DNA from: an uncultured SAR86 cluster bacterium
Lineage (GTDB): Bacteria; Pseudomonadota; Gammaproteobacteria; Magnimaribacterales; D2472
Direction: 5' to 3'
Assembly (NCBI GenBank): GCA_902541175.1
Contig: CACBPP010000001.1
Span: 62,001 to 126,000, forward strand
DNA: 64,000 bases
Shown here: positions 20,354-30,306 of the stretch, in pieces
How positions within the stretch are numbered: the first letter of the stretch is position 1
Layout: each line of letters starts with the position of its first letter
Position numbers and translations under genes: made by a program
The notes under the pieces: generated by a model
Told to the model about the DNA's origin: nothing
Databases searched by the model: none
The model's input: only the letters and a program-made list of their open reading frames with translations

Positions 20354-21523
20354 TTATAGACTCATTTGCTGCCACTTAATTGGAACGCCCTCTAGCTTAT
20401 ATCTATTTGATTCTTCTCTTAATTTTTCGTACTCAGTTTTTGAAGAGTAAACAGTAACTATCAAAGCATTTTCTTTATTAGCAGTTATTCTTAAAACCCT
20501 TCCCATTCTTTGAATTCTTTGCCTTTTAGATGATGAGGCACTGAGAATCATTGCCCCATCTGCCTCAGGCATATCAAAGCCCTCATCTAATGCAGTGCAA
20601 CTTACCAAGACATTTAATTTGCCTGACTTAAAAGCCTCAAGATTTTCTTGTCTTTCATCGTCTTTAAGATCTGTATTATAAATACCTGACTTAAATCCCT
20701 TTTTGTTTATAATTTTGTTGAAGTCTTTTGCCTGTTTCTTATTTTCAGTAAAAACAATCCAGCTATCTCTTTTATATTTTTGAATAAGCTCAACGCCATA
20801 TGGGATCCTATTCTTAGAATTTTTTACAAGCCTAGCTCTATTAAAAATTAGCATTTTCAATGGATAGTCATTCATGTCTTGACCGCCAATTGTGGCTGCT
20901 CGTCTTTGTATGCTCTTTGTAAATTTTTTATATTTTTCTTCTTCTTCTGGAAGAAGGGCTGCATAACCATATAGAAGTTTAAAATTTACAATTACCTCAT
21001 CTTCTCTTGCATCTATGTAATCGTAATCAAAGATGATATCTCCAAGTATCTTTTTAATAATGATATAAAAATTGTCATCATAGTCTCTCTCAGGGGTTGC
21101 TGATAATCCAAGTGTGGCATTCCAATTATTTGAGAGCATTTCTCCTCTTTTTTCTGTTCCAATTTTATGGCATTCATCAACTATTAATAACGTGTTTTGA
21201 TAATTTACTTCTTCAATAATATTTTTTAATGAATCGATAGTTGTAATGCATATCTTTTTAAGTCCATTGGTTTGCTCTCCTCCTCCATTAAGAGAAATTT
21301 CTTTTGATTTAAATTCTTGAGAGAGACTTTCATACCACTGATCTAAAAGAGCTATTGAGGGGACTACAATTAGAATATCCTTTTTAGGATCATCTTCTAG
21401 ATATTGTTTTAAACAATGAATAGCAAAGAACGTTTTTCCTCCACCGGTGACAACTTTAATGATGCCTCTTTTTTTTGCCCACCAAAGCGGGAAAGCCTTT
21501 TCTTGCCATTCCCTAAGTTTCAA
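20354..21523 (-). CDS. Standalone SF2 (XPB/SSL2-like) DEAD/DEAH-box helicase
   Basis: Walker A VTGGGKT, DECH box IVDECHKIG, SATPERD, QRMGRVLRI motif VI; 389 aa. Confidence 0.9.
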   Translation of the reverse strand: MKLREWQEKAFPLWWAKKRGIIKVVTGGGKTFFAIHCLKQYLEDDPKKDILIVVPSIALLDQWYESLSQEFKSKEISLNGGGEQTNGLKKICITTIDSLKNIIEEVNYQNTLLIVDECHKIGTEKRGEMLSNNWNATLGLSATPERDYDDNFYIIIKKILGDIIFDYDYIDAREDEVIVNFKLLYGYAALLPEEEEKYKKFTKSIQRRAATIGGQDMNDYPLKMLIFNRARLVKNSKNRIPYGVELIQKYKRDSWIVFTENKKQAKDFNKIINKKGFKSGIYNTDLKDDERQENLEAFKSGKLNVLVSCTALDEGFDMPEADGAMILSASSSKRQRIQRMGRVLRITANKENALIVTVYSSKTEYEKLREESNRYKLEGVPIKWQQMSL

Positions 21524-22268
21524 AAAAATCTCCTTTCATCAAGCTTTCACCAATTAGAAAAACATTAATATTATTTTGTTGAAGGTATTCGATATCTTTT
21601 TTACTTTTTATTCCCGATTCAGCAATAAAAATATTTTCTCCTTCAAAAATTTTTTTTAGTGCAACTGCATTATTAATATCGACATCAAAAGTTTTTAAAT
21701 TTCTGTTATTGACTCCAATAATTGCATTAGAGAAATGTTGTACTCTTTGTAATTCCTCCTCATCATGAACTTCAATAATATAATCAAGCTTCAGTCTTTC
21801 TGCTATTTCTGAAAAATTTTTTAATTCTTCATCATTTAGTATTGAAGCAATGAGTAAAATACAATCTGCTCCAATCAACTTTGACTCGTATATTTGATAC
21901 TCATCAACTATGAAGTCTTTTCTCAGGATTGGAAGACTAGTAATTGCTTTGACATCCATAAGGTGCTGAATATTTCCTAAAAAATAATCTTCCTCTGTGA
22001 GAACAGAAAGTGCCGAGGCTCCAAAAAATTCATATTCTTTTGATTTTAAAACTGGATCAAAATTATCACTGATAATGCCTGCGCTTGGGGATGCTTTCTT
22101 AATTTCAGCAATAATAGCCTCAGCTTTATTTTGAAGACTTTTCTTAAAATTTGTTTCTTTAAGATTTTCGAAATCTATTTTAGAACTCAATTCTTCAAGC
22201 GATAGTCCTTGTTTTTTTTCTTCAAGTTTAGATTTTGTTTTTGCTACTATTTCATCAAGAATATTCAT
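21513..22268 (-). CDS. trpC: Indole-3-glycerol phosphate synthase
   Basis: AEIKKASPSAG, LRKDFIVDEYQIYES, IGVNNRNLKTF, AESGI. Confidence 0.97.
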   Translation of the reverse strand: MNILDEIVAKTKSKLEEKKQGLSLEELSSKIDFENLKETNFKKSLQNKAEAIIAEIKKASPSAGIISDNFDPVLKSKEYEFFGASALSVLTEEDYFLGNIQHLMDVKAITSLPILRKDFIVDEYQIYESKLIGADCILLIASILNDEELKNFSEIAERLKLDYIIEVHDEEELQRVQHFSNAIIGVNNRNLKTFDVDINNAVALKKIFEGENIFIAESGIKSKKDIEYLQQNNINVFLIGESLMKGDFFET

Positions 22269-23275
22269 TATTCGTTTGAAACCCTCACATAATCTGCTAA
22301 TTTTTGTGCAGCTTGTCCGTTATTCATACAATCAAATGCCATTTCAACGCCATCACTTATAGAGTTAACTACACTTGCTACATATAAAGCAGCCCCGCTA
22401 TTTAATGCGATCATGTCTTGCACAGCAGAACTCTCTCCATTAAATGCGCTATTCACAAGTAAAAGACTTTCGTCCGAAGAATTCGCAGCAATTTGATCAA
22501 ATGAAGATAGGTTAAGTCCGTAATCTTTTGGAGAAATTTTATATTCGCTAATTTTATTGTCTTTTAATTCTGAAACGATGGTTTCTGAACAAATTGAAAT
22601 CTCATCAAGACCATCATCGCCGTGAACAATCATGACATGTTTCATATCAAGATTTTTTGCAACATTAGAAAACATTTTTACAAGCTTCTCATCGTAAACT
22701 CCTAAGACCTGTTTTTTTGCGCTGCATGGATTAGTATGCGGCCCTAACAAATTAAAAATAGTTTTTTCAGCAATTTTTTGTCTTACTGGCATCACAAATT
22801 TCATCGCTTCATGATGAAGTGGCGCAAATAAAAATACGAATCCAACTTTATCAAAAATTGATATTAATTTTTTTCTTTCATGATTAATGTTTGCACCTGA
22901 CTCTGCAAGAAAATCTGCACTACCAGATTTACTAGAAATTGCTTTATTACCGTGCTTAGTGATTTTAGCTCCTGCAGCTGCAGCAACAAAAGATGAGGCT
23001 GTTGAGCAATTAAAAGTATGTAGACCTGTTCCGCCTGTTCCACAAGTATCAATATGTGAACCATCGCCTATATCAAATTTTAGAGATTTTTCTTTCATAA
23101 CAATTGCAGCAGCAGTAACTTCAGTCTCTGACACACCCTTTTCATTTAATCCAATAAGAAAAGATTCAATATCCTCATCATCAGACATTCCAGACATTAT
23201 TAAATTAATGGCCTCTTGCATCTCGTTAAGAGTTAGATCTTCTTTATTGTTTATTTTGTTAATAAAGTCTTTCAT
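22268..23275 (-). CDS. trpD: Anthranilate phosphoribosyltransferase
   Basis: DTCGTGGTGLHTFNCSTASSFVAAAAGAKITKHGNKAISSKSGSAD; NLLGPHTNP. Confidence 0.98.
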   Translation of the reverse strand: MKDFINKINNKEDLTLNEMQEAINLIMSGMSDDEDIESFLIGLNEKGVSETEVTAAAIVMKEKSLKFDIGDGSHIDTCGTGGTGLHTFNCSTASSFVAAAAGAKITKHGNKAISSKSGSADFLAESGANINHERKKLISIFDKVGFVFLFAPLHHEAMKFVMPVRQKIAEKTIFNLLGPHTNPCSAKKQVLGVYDEKLVKMFSNVAKNLDMKHVMIVHGDDGLDEISICSETIVSELKDNKISEYKISPKDYGLNLSSFDQIAANSSDESLLLVNSAFNGESSAVQDMIALNSGAALYVASVVNSISDGVEMAFDCMNNGQAAQKLADYVRVSNE

Positions 23276-23838
23276 ATTTTCTTAATAAAGTTTTCTATAA
23301 GTTTTGTACCATTATTTGTATCAATTGATTCAGGATGAAACTGAACACCATAAATTGGTCTATTAATATGCTCAACCGCCATGATAATCTCCTTATCATC
23401 ACTTAAAGTTGCAGTCACATTAAGTTCGCTTGGTAAAGTTTTTATATCAATTATTAGGCTATGGTATCTGACAACATCATAAGATTTTTCAATTTCACTA
23501 AAAAGTAAGCTTCCATCATGATCGATGCTTGAGGTTTTTCCATGAAATACTTCTGGTGCCTTAATAATATTTCCACCAAAAGCTGCACCAATTGCTTGAT
23601 GTCCTAAACACACTCCAAGAATTGGAACTTCTGCAGTCTTTATAAGTTCAACTGATATACCTGCTTCTTTTGGGGTGCATGGGCCGGGTGATATTACAAT
23701 CTTGCTTGGATTATTGTCCATAATTTCAGTAACGGACATTTCATCATTCCTTATGACTTTGATGTCTTGTTCAAACTCACCAATATAATGGACTAGGTTA
23801 TATGTGAAACTATCATAATTATCTATAACAATGATCAT
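23272..23838 (-). CDS. trpG: Anthranilate synthase component II (glutamine amidotransferase)
   Basis: DNYDSFTYNLVHYIGE, ISPGPCTPKEAGIS, LGVCLGHQAIG, GVQFHPES. Confidence 0.97.
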   Translation of the reverse strand: MIIVIDNYDSFTYNLVHYIGEFEQDIKVIRNDEMSVTEIMDNNPSKIVISPGPCTPKEAGISVELIKTAEVPILGVCLGHQAIGAAFGGNIIKAPEVFHGKTSSIDHDGSLLFSEIEKSYDVVRYHSLIIDIKTLPSELNVTATLSDDKEIIMAVEHINRPIYGVQFHPESIDTNNGTKLIENFIKKI

Positions 23839-25301
23839 GAAATCATCTCCATTGCGTCTAAAAATACTTTAGATTTTTGGACACACTCCTCCCATTCCTT
23901 TTCTGGATCTGAATCGGCAACTATTCCTGCTCCGGCTCCAACATGAATTTTATTATCCCTTATTACGGCAGTTCTTATGGCAATCGCAGTATCAATATTA
24001 CCATTCCAAGATATATAACCTATTGCACCGCCATATATACCTCTTGAACTTGGCTCAAGCTCATTAATTATTTCCATAGCTCTTATTTTTGGAGCGCCTG
24101 AAAGAGTTCCAGCTGGCAAAGTAGCTTTAAGAGCATCAGTAAAATTTAATCCCTTGGATAATTTGCCTACTACGTTTGATACTATATGCATGACATGGGA
24201 ATATCTTTCGATCACCATTTTTTCAGTCAGTTTCACGCTACCAATTTCAGAAACTCTTCCAACATCATTTCTTCCAAGATCTATAAGCATAAGATGCTCA
24301 GCTAACTCTTTTGGATCATTTAATAAATCTTTTTCATTATTTTTATCCTCTTCTTTGTTTGCACCTCTTTTTCTCGTGCCTGCAATTGGTCTGAGAGTAA
24401 TATTGCTATCTTCTAATCTAACCAATATTTCAGGTGAAGATCCGACCACCTCACACTCATCAAGGTTGAGGTAATACATATATGGTGATGGATTTATCTG
24501 TCTTAGGGCTGAATATAATTCAAATGAATCGCCTTCAAAGGATTGATAAAAATCTTGTGCTAGTACAACCTGCATCACATCACCTTCTTTTATATATTCT
24601 TTAATTTTATTCACAGACGACATGTACTCATTTTTTGTAAAATTTGATTTAAATTCTAATTCCCCAGAAGTATTTGAATATGAAGTTTCTTTAAGTTCTC
24701 CAGAATGATCAATGCTGTTTTGAATCTCATCAATGATTTCCAAAGCATCTTCATATGAAGTCTTTTGAGGATTTGCATTATAAATAGCTTGAATACTATT
24801 ATTAAAATTGTCGTAAACGATTATTTTTTCAGACTTTACCAAATAGATATCTGGCATGTGAACATCAAATTTTGAGTCTTTTCTTTGAAGAGCATTAATT
24901 TTGTTTTCAGCATACTTAGCACTTTCATATGCAAAAAAACCTACATATCCTCCATAAAATCTTGGCATACCATTTAAAATTGGAGACTTGAATTCAGCAA
25001 TTAATTTATTTAGTTCATTCAAGGGCTCTTTGCACTCAATTAGATTAGTTCCCAGAGCTGTTTTAATTTCAATTTTATTATCTGATACTTTTATTGAGTC
25101 TTGGCAATCTAATCCGATTATTGAATACTGAGCCCATTTTTCTCCACCTTCAATGGATTCAAGCAAGAAAGTATTTTTTTTATTCTTAATTCTTGAAAAA
25201 ACTTTTATGGGCGAATCCAAGTCTTTCTCAATAGTTTTAATCAATGGAACAATGTTAAATCCATTTTCTGCAAATTCTATATATTCTTCTTTACTTATCA
25301 T
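23835..25301 (-). CDS. trpE: Anthranilate synthase component I
   Basis: RPIAGTRKRG, LIDLGRNDVGRV, LPAGTLSGAPKIRAMEII. Confidence 0.97.
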   Translation of the reverse strand: MISKEEYIEFAENGFNIVPLIKTIEKDLDSPIKVFSRIKNKKNTFLLESIEGGEKWAQYSIIGLDCQDSIKVSDNKIEIKTALGTNLIECKEPLNELNKLIAEFKSPILNGMPRFYGGYVGFFAYESAKYAENKINALQRKDSKFDVHMPDIYLVKSEKIIVYDNFNNSIQAIYNANPQKTSYEDALEIIDEIQNSIDHSGELKETSYSNTSGELEFKSNFTKNEYMSSVNKIKEYIKEGDVMQVVLAQDFYQSFEGDSFELYSALRQINPSPYMYYLNLDECEVVGSSPEILVRLEDSNITLRPIAGTRKRGANKEEDKNNEKDLLNDPKELAEHLMLIDLGRNDVGRVSEIGSVKLTEKMVIERYSHVMHIVSNVVGKLSKGLNFTDALKATLPAGTLSGAPKIRAMEIINELEPSSRGIYGGAIGYISWNGNIDTAIAIRTAVIRDNKIHVGAGAGIVADSDPEKEWEECVQKSKVFLDAMEMIS

Positions 25302-25740
25302 TAGAAAGTATTTTTTTAATCTCTATTGAGTCTCCAATATTTATATTTTTTTCTTCAAACCATCCAGAATTTACTTCAAGAGCATATTTAGCTGCCTTAG
25401 TTGAACAAACAGAATCTTTTGAAAACGGAACCATATCATATATTTCTATTATTTTTCCTTTAATATCAATGTATGCAACGCTTAATGGAACATAAGTATT
25501 TTTCATCCACATGCATTGTTTTCTCTCATATGGCCATATGAATAACATTCCATAATCATTTGGAATAGATCTTCTGTTCATTAGTCCTTTCTTTCTATCT
25601 TCGTATTTTGAAACAATCTCTATATCAGATAGATATTCTTTAATATCTATAACCTTTGATGCATGAAGATTGCTTACAAAAAGTAAAAATATAAAGTACT
25701 TAAACAATTTTTGAACGAAGTTCAGATATTGTTTGCTCAT
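25291..25740 (-). CDS. DUF192 family exported protein
   Basis: [42 protein letters not shown] is the DUF192 signature; N-terminal hydrophobic signal. Confidence 0.9.
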   Translation of the reverse strand: MSKQYLNFVQKLFKYFIFLLFVSNLHASKVIDIKEYLSDIEIVSKYEDRKKGLMNRRSIPNDYGMLFIWPYERKQCMWMKNTYVPLSVAYIDIKGKIIEIYDMVPFSKDSVCSTKAAKYALEVNSGWFEEKNINIGDSIEIKKILSNDK

Positions 25741-26368
25741 AATTTTCAGTATTGAATATAGCTGAGCCTGCTACAAATGTATCAGCGCCTGCCTCAGATG
25801 CTAGACCAATGGTATCTTTGTTTATTCCACCATCTACCTCCAAGCGGACATCTTTTCCTGACTCATCTATCATTTTTCTAACTTGAGCAATTTTTTCAAG
25901 AGAGCTATGAATAAACGATTGGCCGCCAAAACCAGGATTTACGCTCATAATTAATACTAAATCTAGATCCTCAAGAACACTTTCTAACGTGTGAAGTGGA
26001 GTTGCAGGATTGTAAACAAGTCCTGCTTTACAACCTTTGTCTTTTATTGCGTGAATTGATCTATGGATATGTTTGGTTGCTTCGGGATGAAAACTAATTA
26101 AGTCTGCTCCAGCATCTATAAAGCTTTGGGCCAATTCATCTACTGGATCTATCATTAAATGAACATCAATAAATTCTTTTATGCCGTATTCTCTTAAAGC
26201 TTTGCAAACCATTGGTCCAATAGTGAGATTTGGAACATAGTGATTATCCATTACATCAAAATGAACCCAATCAGCTCCTGCATCAAGGACAGTACGTACC
26301 TCTTCTCCAAGTCTTGCAAAATCAGATGCTAGGATAGACGGTGCAATTATATTTTTCTGGTCACTCAT
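25700..26368 (-). CDS. rpe: Ribulose-phosphate 3-epimerase
   Basis: [46 protein letters not shown]. Confidence 0.98.
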   Translation of the reverse strand: MSDQKNIIAPSILASDFARLGEEVRTVLDAGADWVHFDVMDNHYVPNLTIGPMVCKALREYGIKEFIDVHLMIDPVDELAQSFIDAGADLISFHPEATKHIHRSIHAIKDKGCKAGLVYNPATPLHTLESVLEDLDLVLIMSVNPGFGGQSFIHSSLEKIAQVRKMIDESGKDVRLEVDGGINKDTIGLASEAGADTFVAGSAIFNTENYEQTISELRSKIV

Positions 26369-26371
26369 AAC

Positions 26372-27043
26372 TTAATTTTGATCATTATATAGGCTATTAG
26401 CAAGTTTTAAACGTTCCTGCGTTCCAACATCTATCCATAAATCATTAGATTTGTGAGCCGATACATTTCCATTATTAAGATAATTTGGAAGTACTGTATC
26501 CCAAATATTAAAAGAATCCGATCTAAAGTTTTTTTCTTTAAATATGATTGGATTTATTATGGAGATACCACTCCAAGTTAAATCATTAAACTCGTCTATA
26601 GCAACCTTATTATTATCTTTGATGCAAAAGTCCCCTTCCTGATTATGAGAAGGATTTGGAACTCCAATTAAGTGAGCAGCATCAATTTCTTTTGGCAAAT
26701 TTTTAATATCAATTTTATGAAAAATATCAGAATTCATAACTAAGAAATTTTCATCACCCAATAAATCTATAGCATTCAAAATACCTCCACCAGTTCCTAA
26801 AGGCTTATCTTCTTTTGAAAACTCAATATTAATATTGGAAAATTTTTCTTTTACATGATTTTCAATCATGTGACCAAGATGGGAAATATTAATAACGAAT
26901 TCTGTAAAGTCATTTTTAATTAAATGTTCAATGTTGTGTTGGATTAAAGTTTTATCGCCTATTTTTAAGAGCGGTTTGGGGGTTTCTTTGGTTAAGGGTA
27001 ATAACCTTTTGCCGTACCCAGCAGCTAAAATCATTACTTTCAT
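26372..27043 (-). CDS. murU: N-acetylmuramate alpha-1-phosphate uridylyltransferase
   Basis: MKVMILAAGYGKRLLPLTKETPKPLLKIGDKTLIQHNIEHL; next to amgK. Confidence 0.9.
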   Translation of the reverse strand: MKVMILAAGYGKRLLPLTKETPKPLLKIGDKTLIQHNIEHLIKNDFTEFVINISHLGHMIENHVKEKFSNINIEFSKEDKPLGTGGGILNAIDLLGDENFLVMNSDIFHKIDIKNLPKEIDAAHLIGVPNPSHNQEGDFCIKDNNKVAIDEFNDLTWSGISIINPIIFKEKNFRSDSFNIWDTVLPNYLNNGNVSAHKSNDLWIDVGTQERLKLANSLYNDQN

Positions 27044-27996
27044 AATTGCTCAACAGTTTTCAATAAAAGTGGTTGAACTTCTTGTTCTAAAAAAAGTTTA
27101 GAAGAATGTTCTTCAGGAATCATCTTTATAAGATTCTTTAAAATTAGGGGCATATCTTTTAATCTAAAACTTCTATCTTTTGTTAAATATAAATCTGATA
27201 GAGTTCCAAGGATTCTAAGATTTCTTTGTATGCAGCCCCATCTAGTAAATTCAAAACATGCATCACTTGAATATTCTGATTTAACATTTGTTGAGAAAAA
27301 ATTTAAAAAACTTTTAATGTTGGAAATATCTGCTTCGAAATAGTGATCTACTAAGATTCCTGCCATATCAATACCAATTGGTCCCTTTTTCATATCTTGA
27401 TAATCGATAACTGTTAAATGATTATTCTTATCAAGAACTAAGTTACGTCTTTCAAAATCAAAATGACAATTAACCCAAGGATGTTGATAAAGCTTATCAA
27501 TGGTTATTGATATTAAGTCATTAATAGATTTATCTGATGCAAGATTTAAAAATTTTTGACAAAAAACTTTATCAAATAAGCTCATCTGATTGATTAAGTC
27601 TTCTTTTGAAAATTCTTCCAGATTCTTAATTTCAGATTCTTGTAATTCAATCAAAAGATTTAATGAACTTTCTAATAGCTCTTTCTTATTATCGTCATTA
27701 AATATTGATATCAAGTCTTTGTCTCCCAAATCCTCCTGAATAGTGACTCCAGCTTGTTTATCATGATGAATAATATCTACACCTGAAATATGATTTCTTT
27801 TAAGCTCGTTAGATATATTAATAAAATTTTCGTGATCGCCTTCGTTCGGGTCTAAGTAGCACAAAATTATTGTTTCTTTGGCATCATTAATTATTCGCCA
27901 ATACTCTCTTCCACTAGCTTCTCTTTTTAATGGTATTACCTCTAGAGGATTAAAGTTAAATTTTTTACTTAAATTTATTACTTCTTCTTCTTTCAA
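27040..27996 (-). CDS. amgK: Aminoglycoside phosphotransferase-fold N-acetylmuramate/GlcNAc kinase
   Basis: HFDFERRNLVLDKNNHLTVIDYQDMKKGPIGIDMAG; adjacent to murU. Confidence 0.88.
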   Translation of the reverse strand: MKEEEVINLSKKFNFNPLEVIPLKREASGREYWRIINDAKETIILCYLDPNEGDHENFINISNELKRNHISGVDIIHHDKQAGVTIQEDLGDKDLISIFNDDNKKELLESSLNLLIELQESEIKNLEEFSKEDLINQMSLFDKVFCQKFLNLASDKSINDLISITIDKLYQHPWVNCHFDFERRNLVLDKNNHLTVIDYQDMKKGPIGIDMAGILVDHYFEADISNIKSFLNFFSTNVKSEYSSDACFEFTRWGCIQRNLRILGTLSDLYLTKDRSFRLKDMPLILKNLIKMIPEEHSSKLFLEQEVQPLLLKTVEQL

Positions 27997-28854
27997 CTAA
28001 CTATTCTTAATTTCATCAGGCAGAGGAGTATCTTCAGGAACGAAGAAATCTGGCATTAATTCTCCAAAAGGAACCGAAGCATATTTTGAAAAGTCTTTTA
28101 CCCCAGATTCATATAAAACAATATCATCTATGCAAAAATTTCCAGTGAATTCTTTAGAGTCTTTTGTAAGAATCTCGTATGCTGAGTCAGCCATTATGTC
28201 TACATTTCTTGAGAGTTTCATAATTTCATCGCCGCCTAGATGATTTTGAACAGCTGCTGTTGCTATCGCAGTTCTTGGCCAAAGTGCATTCACAGCTATA
28301 CCGAATTCCTTAAATTCCTCTGCCATTCCAAGAACACACATACTCATTGTGTACTTGGCCATTGTGTACGCAACTGTTCCTGAGAACCATTTAGATTCCA
28401 TATCTAGAGGTGGCGCAAGATTTAAAATATGTGGATTATTAGATTTTTTTAAATGAGGTAGGCAATATTTACTTACCATGTATGTGCCTCTTCCATTAAT
28501 TTGATGCATTAGATCATATCTTTTCATTTCAGTATCAGTGACATTCGTTAATTGAATTGCTGAAGCATTATTAATACAAATATCAATTCCACCAAAATGA
28601 TCAACAGTTTGATTAATGGCGTCTCTAACATTATCTTCATTTCTTATATCACAAATCACCGGCAATGCTTCACCACCAGCTTCAACTATTTCATCAGCTG
28701 CAGTATATATTGTTCCTGGTAGCTTAGGGTGCGGTTCTGCTGTTTTTGCAGCTATAGCTATTTTCGCCCCATCTTCAGCCGCCTTTTTTACCATAGCAAG
28801 GCCTATACCTCTGCTTCCACCAGATATAAAAATTACTTTATCTTTCAAACTCAT
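27997..28854 (-). CDS. Short-chain dehydrogenase (HSDL2-like)
   Basis: VIFISGGSRGIGLAMVKKAAEDGAKIAIAAKTAEPHPKLPGTIYTAADEI. Confidence 0.87.
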   Translation of the reverse strand: MSLKDKVIFISGGSRGIGLAMVKKAAEDGAKIAIAAKTAEPHPKLPGTIYTAADEIVEAGGEALPVICDIRNEDNVRDAINQTVDHFGGIDICINNASAIQLTNVTDTEMKRYDLMHQINGRGTYMVSKYCLPHLKKSNNPHILNLAPPLDMESKWFSGTVAYTMAKYTMSMCVLGMAEEFKEFGIAVNALWPRTAIATAAVQNHLGGDEIMKLSRNVDIMADSAYEILTKDSKEFTGNFCIDDIVLYESGVKDFSKYASVPFGELMPDFFVPEDTPLPDEIKNS

Positions 28855-28872
28855 ATTTTTTTCCTCTAATTA

Positions 28873-29613
28873 TTAAAACTTTTCCATATAAGGACGTAAA
28901 TCTAGTTCATGCGTCCATGCGCTTCTATGCTGCGTATGAACAAACCAATACGCATCAGCAATTGCATCAGGTTGTAGAATACCGTCTTTTTCTTTTAAAG
29001 CATATCTGTCAGGGAAATTTTCTTTTATAAATGCAGTATCTATTGCTCCATCGATTACAAAATGAGCAACATGAATGCCTTGAGGTCCAAGCTCTCTGGC
29101 CATACTTTGTGAAACTGCCCTTAAAGCAAATTTTGCACTAGCAAATGCAGAAAAACCGGATCCACCCCTCATTGAAGCAGTCGCTCCAGTAAAAAAGATA
29201 GACCCCTCATTCCTTGCCGTCATATATTTTGAAGCCTCTCTTCCAGTTAAGAATCCTGCAAAAGCTGCCATTTCCCAAACTTTCTTGAAGACTCTTGATG
29301 TAGTATCAACTATAGGAAAAAAAACATTTGCACCTGGGTTAAAAATAACAACATCTATAGGAGCAACCTCTTCCTCGACTTCTTTAAAAAACTGTGCGAT
29401 TTCGTCCTCGTCTCTAGCATCAACTCCATATCCCTTTGCCCATCCACCAGAATTATTAATTTCATCTGCCAATTTATTCACTTTCTCAATGCTTCTAGGA
29501 CGTCTAGCTGGACAAACTTTATAGCCGTGACTTGCAAATTTCTTTGTCAACGCTGCTCCTGTAGCGTCACCAGCACCAATGATAATAGCCGAAAATTTTG
29601 AAAAATCTTTCAT
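28873..29613 (-). CDS. Short-chain dehydrogenase/reductase
   Basis: SAIIIGAGDATGAALTKKFASHGYKVC...NPGANVFFPI...SAFASAKFALRAVSQSMARELGPQGIHVAH. Confidence 0.88.
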   Translation of the reverse strand: MKDFSKFSAIIIGAGDATGAALTKKFASHGYKVCPARRPRSIEKVNKLADEINNSGGWAKGYGVDARDEDEIAQFFKEVEEEVAPIDVVIFNPGANVFFPIVDTTSRVFKKVWEMAAFAGFLTGREASKYMTARNEGSIFFTGATASMRGGSGFSAFASAKFALRAVSQSMARELGPQGIHVAHFVIDGAIDTAFIKENFPDRYALKEKDGILQPDAIADAYWFVHTQHRSAWTHELDLRPYMEKF

Positions 29614-29655
29614 AACAGTGTTTAATTGTTTTACTTTACAAAATTGTTAATAGAA

Positions 29656-30258
29656 ATGATAGTAGACTTTATTTTTGATGTAGCAAGTCCAAATACATAT
29701 CTTGCTCATAAAATTATTCCTCAAATAGAAGAAAGAACAGGCGCAAAATTTGAATACATCCCATGTCTATTAGGTGGAATTCATAAATTATCTAACAATC
29801 AACCACCCTTTATCGCTTATGCAGATTGCAAAAATAAAAGTGATTATCAAATGATAGAAATAGATAGATTTGTAAAACAGCATAGTCTTACAAATTATAA
29901 ATTTAACTCTCATTTTCCTCCTTTAACCATTCAAATACAAAGAGGTGCAATTGCAGCAAAAGAGCTAGGTATCTTTGAAGATTATTTTGAATGTGTAATT
30001 AGTGCAATGTGGGAGCAGGATAAAAATATATCTGATGTTGAAGTTCTTAAAGAAGTTCTTAAAGAAGGCGATTTAGATGTTGAATTAATTATGGAGATTG
30101 TTCTTTCCCAAGATTGTAAAGATAAACTAATCAAAAACACTGACGACGCTGTAAATAGAGGATGTTTTGGGGTCCCAACATTTTTCTACGACAATCAAAT
30201 ATTTTTTGGTAAGGATCATCTTCATCAACTTGAACAATATATCAATTCAAATAAATAG
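29656..30258 (+). CDS. DsbA-family / 2-hydroxychromene-2-carboxylate isomerase-like protein
   Basis: VDFIFDVASPNTYLAHKIIPQI...GCFGVPTFFYDNQIFFGKDHL. Start trimmed to ATG 29656. Confidence 0.83.
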   Translation: MIVDFIFDVASPNTYLAHKIIPQIEERTGAKFEYIPCLLGGIHKLSNNQPPFIAYADCKNKSDYQMIEIDRFVKQHSLTNYKFNSHFPPLTIQIQRGAIAAKELGIFEDYFECVISAMWEQDKNISDVEVLKEVLKEGDLDVELIMEIVLSQDCKDKLIKNTDDAVNRGCFGVPTFFYDNQIFFGKDHLHQLEQYINSNK

Positions 30259-30306
30259 TAGAACTTTTTAAACAAAAATCTTTCAAACTATTAAAATATC
30301 AATTAA

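Noticed and set aside
24154-24474. 106-aa plus-strand ORF (and similar at 7931-8251, 53098-53409, 22887-23285)
   Set aside because: Antisense to well-supported trpE, rpoD, symporter and trpD genes; no independent signal.
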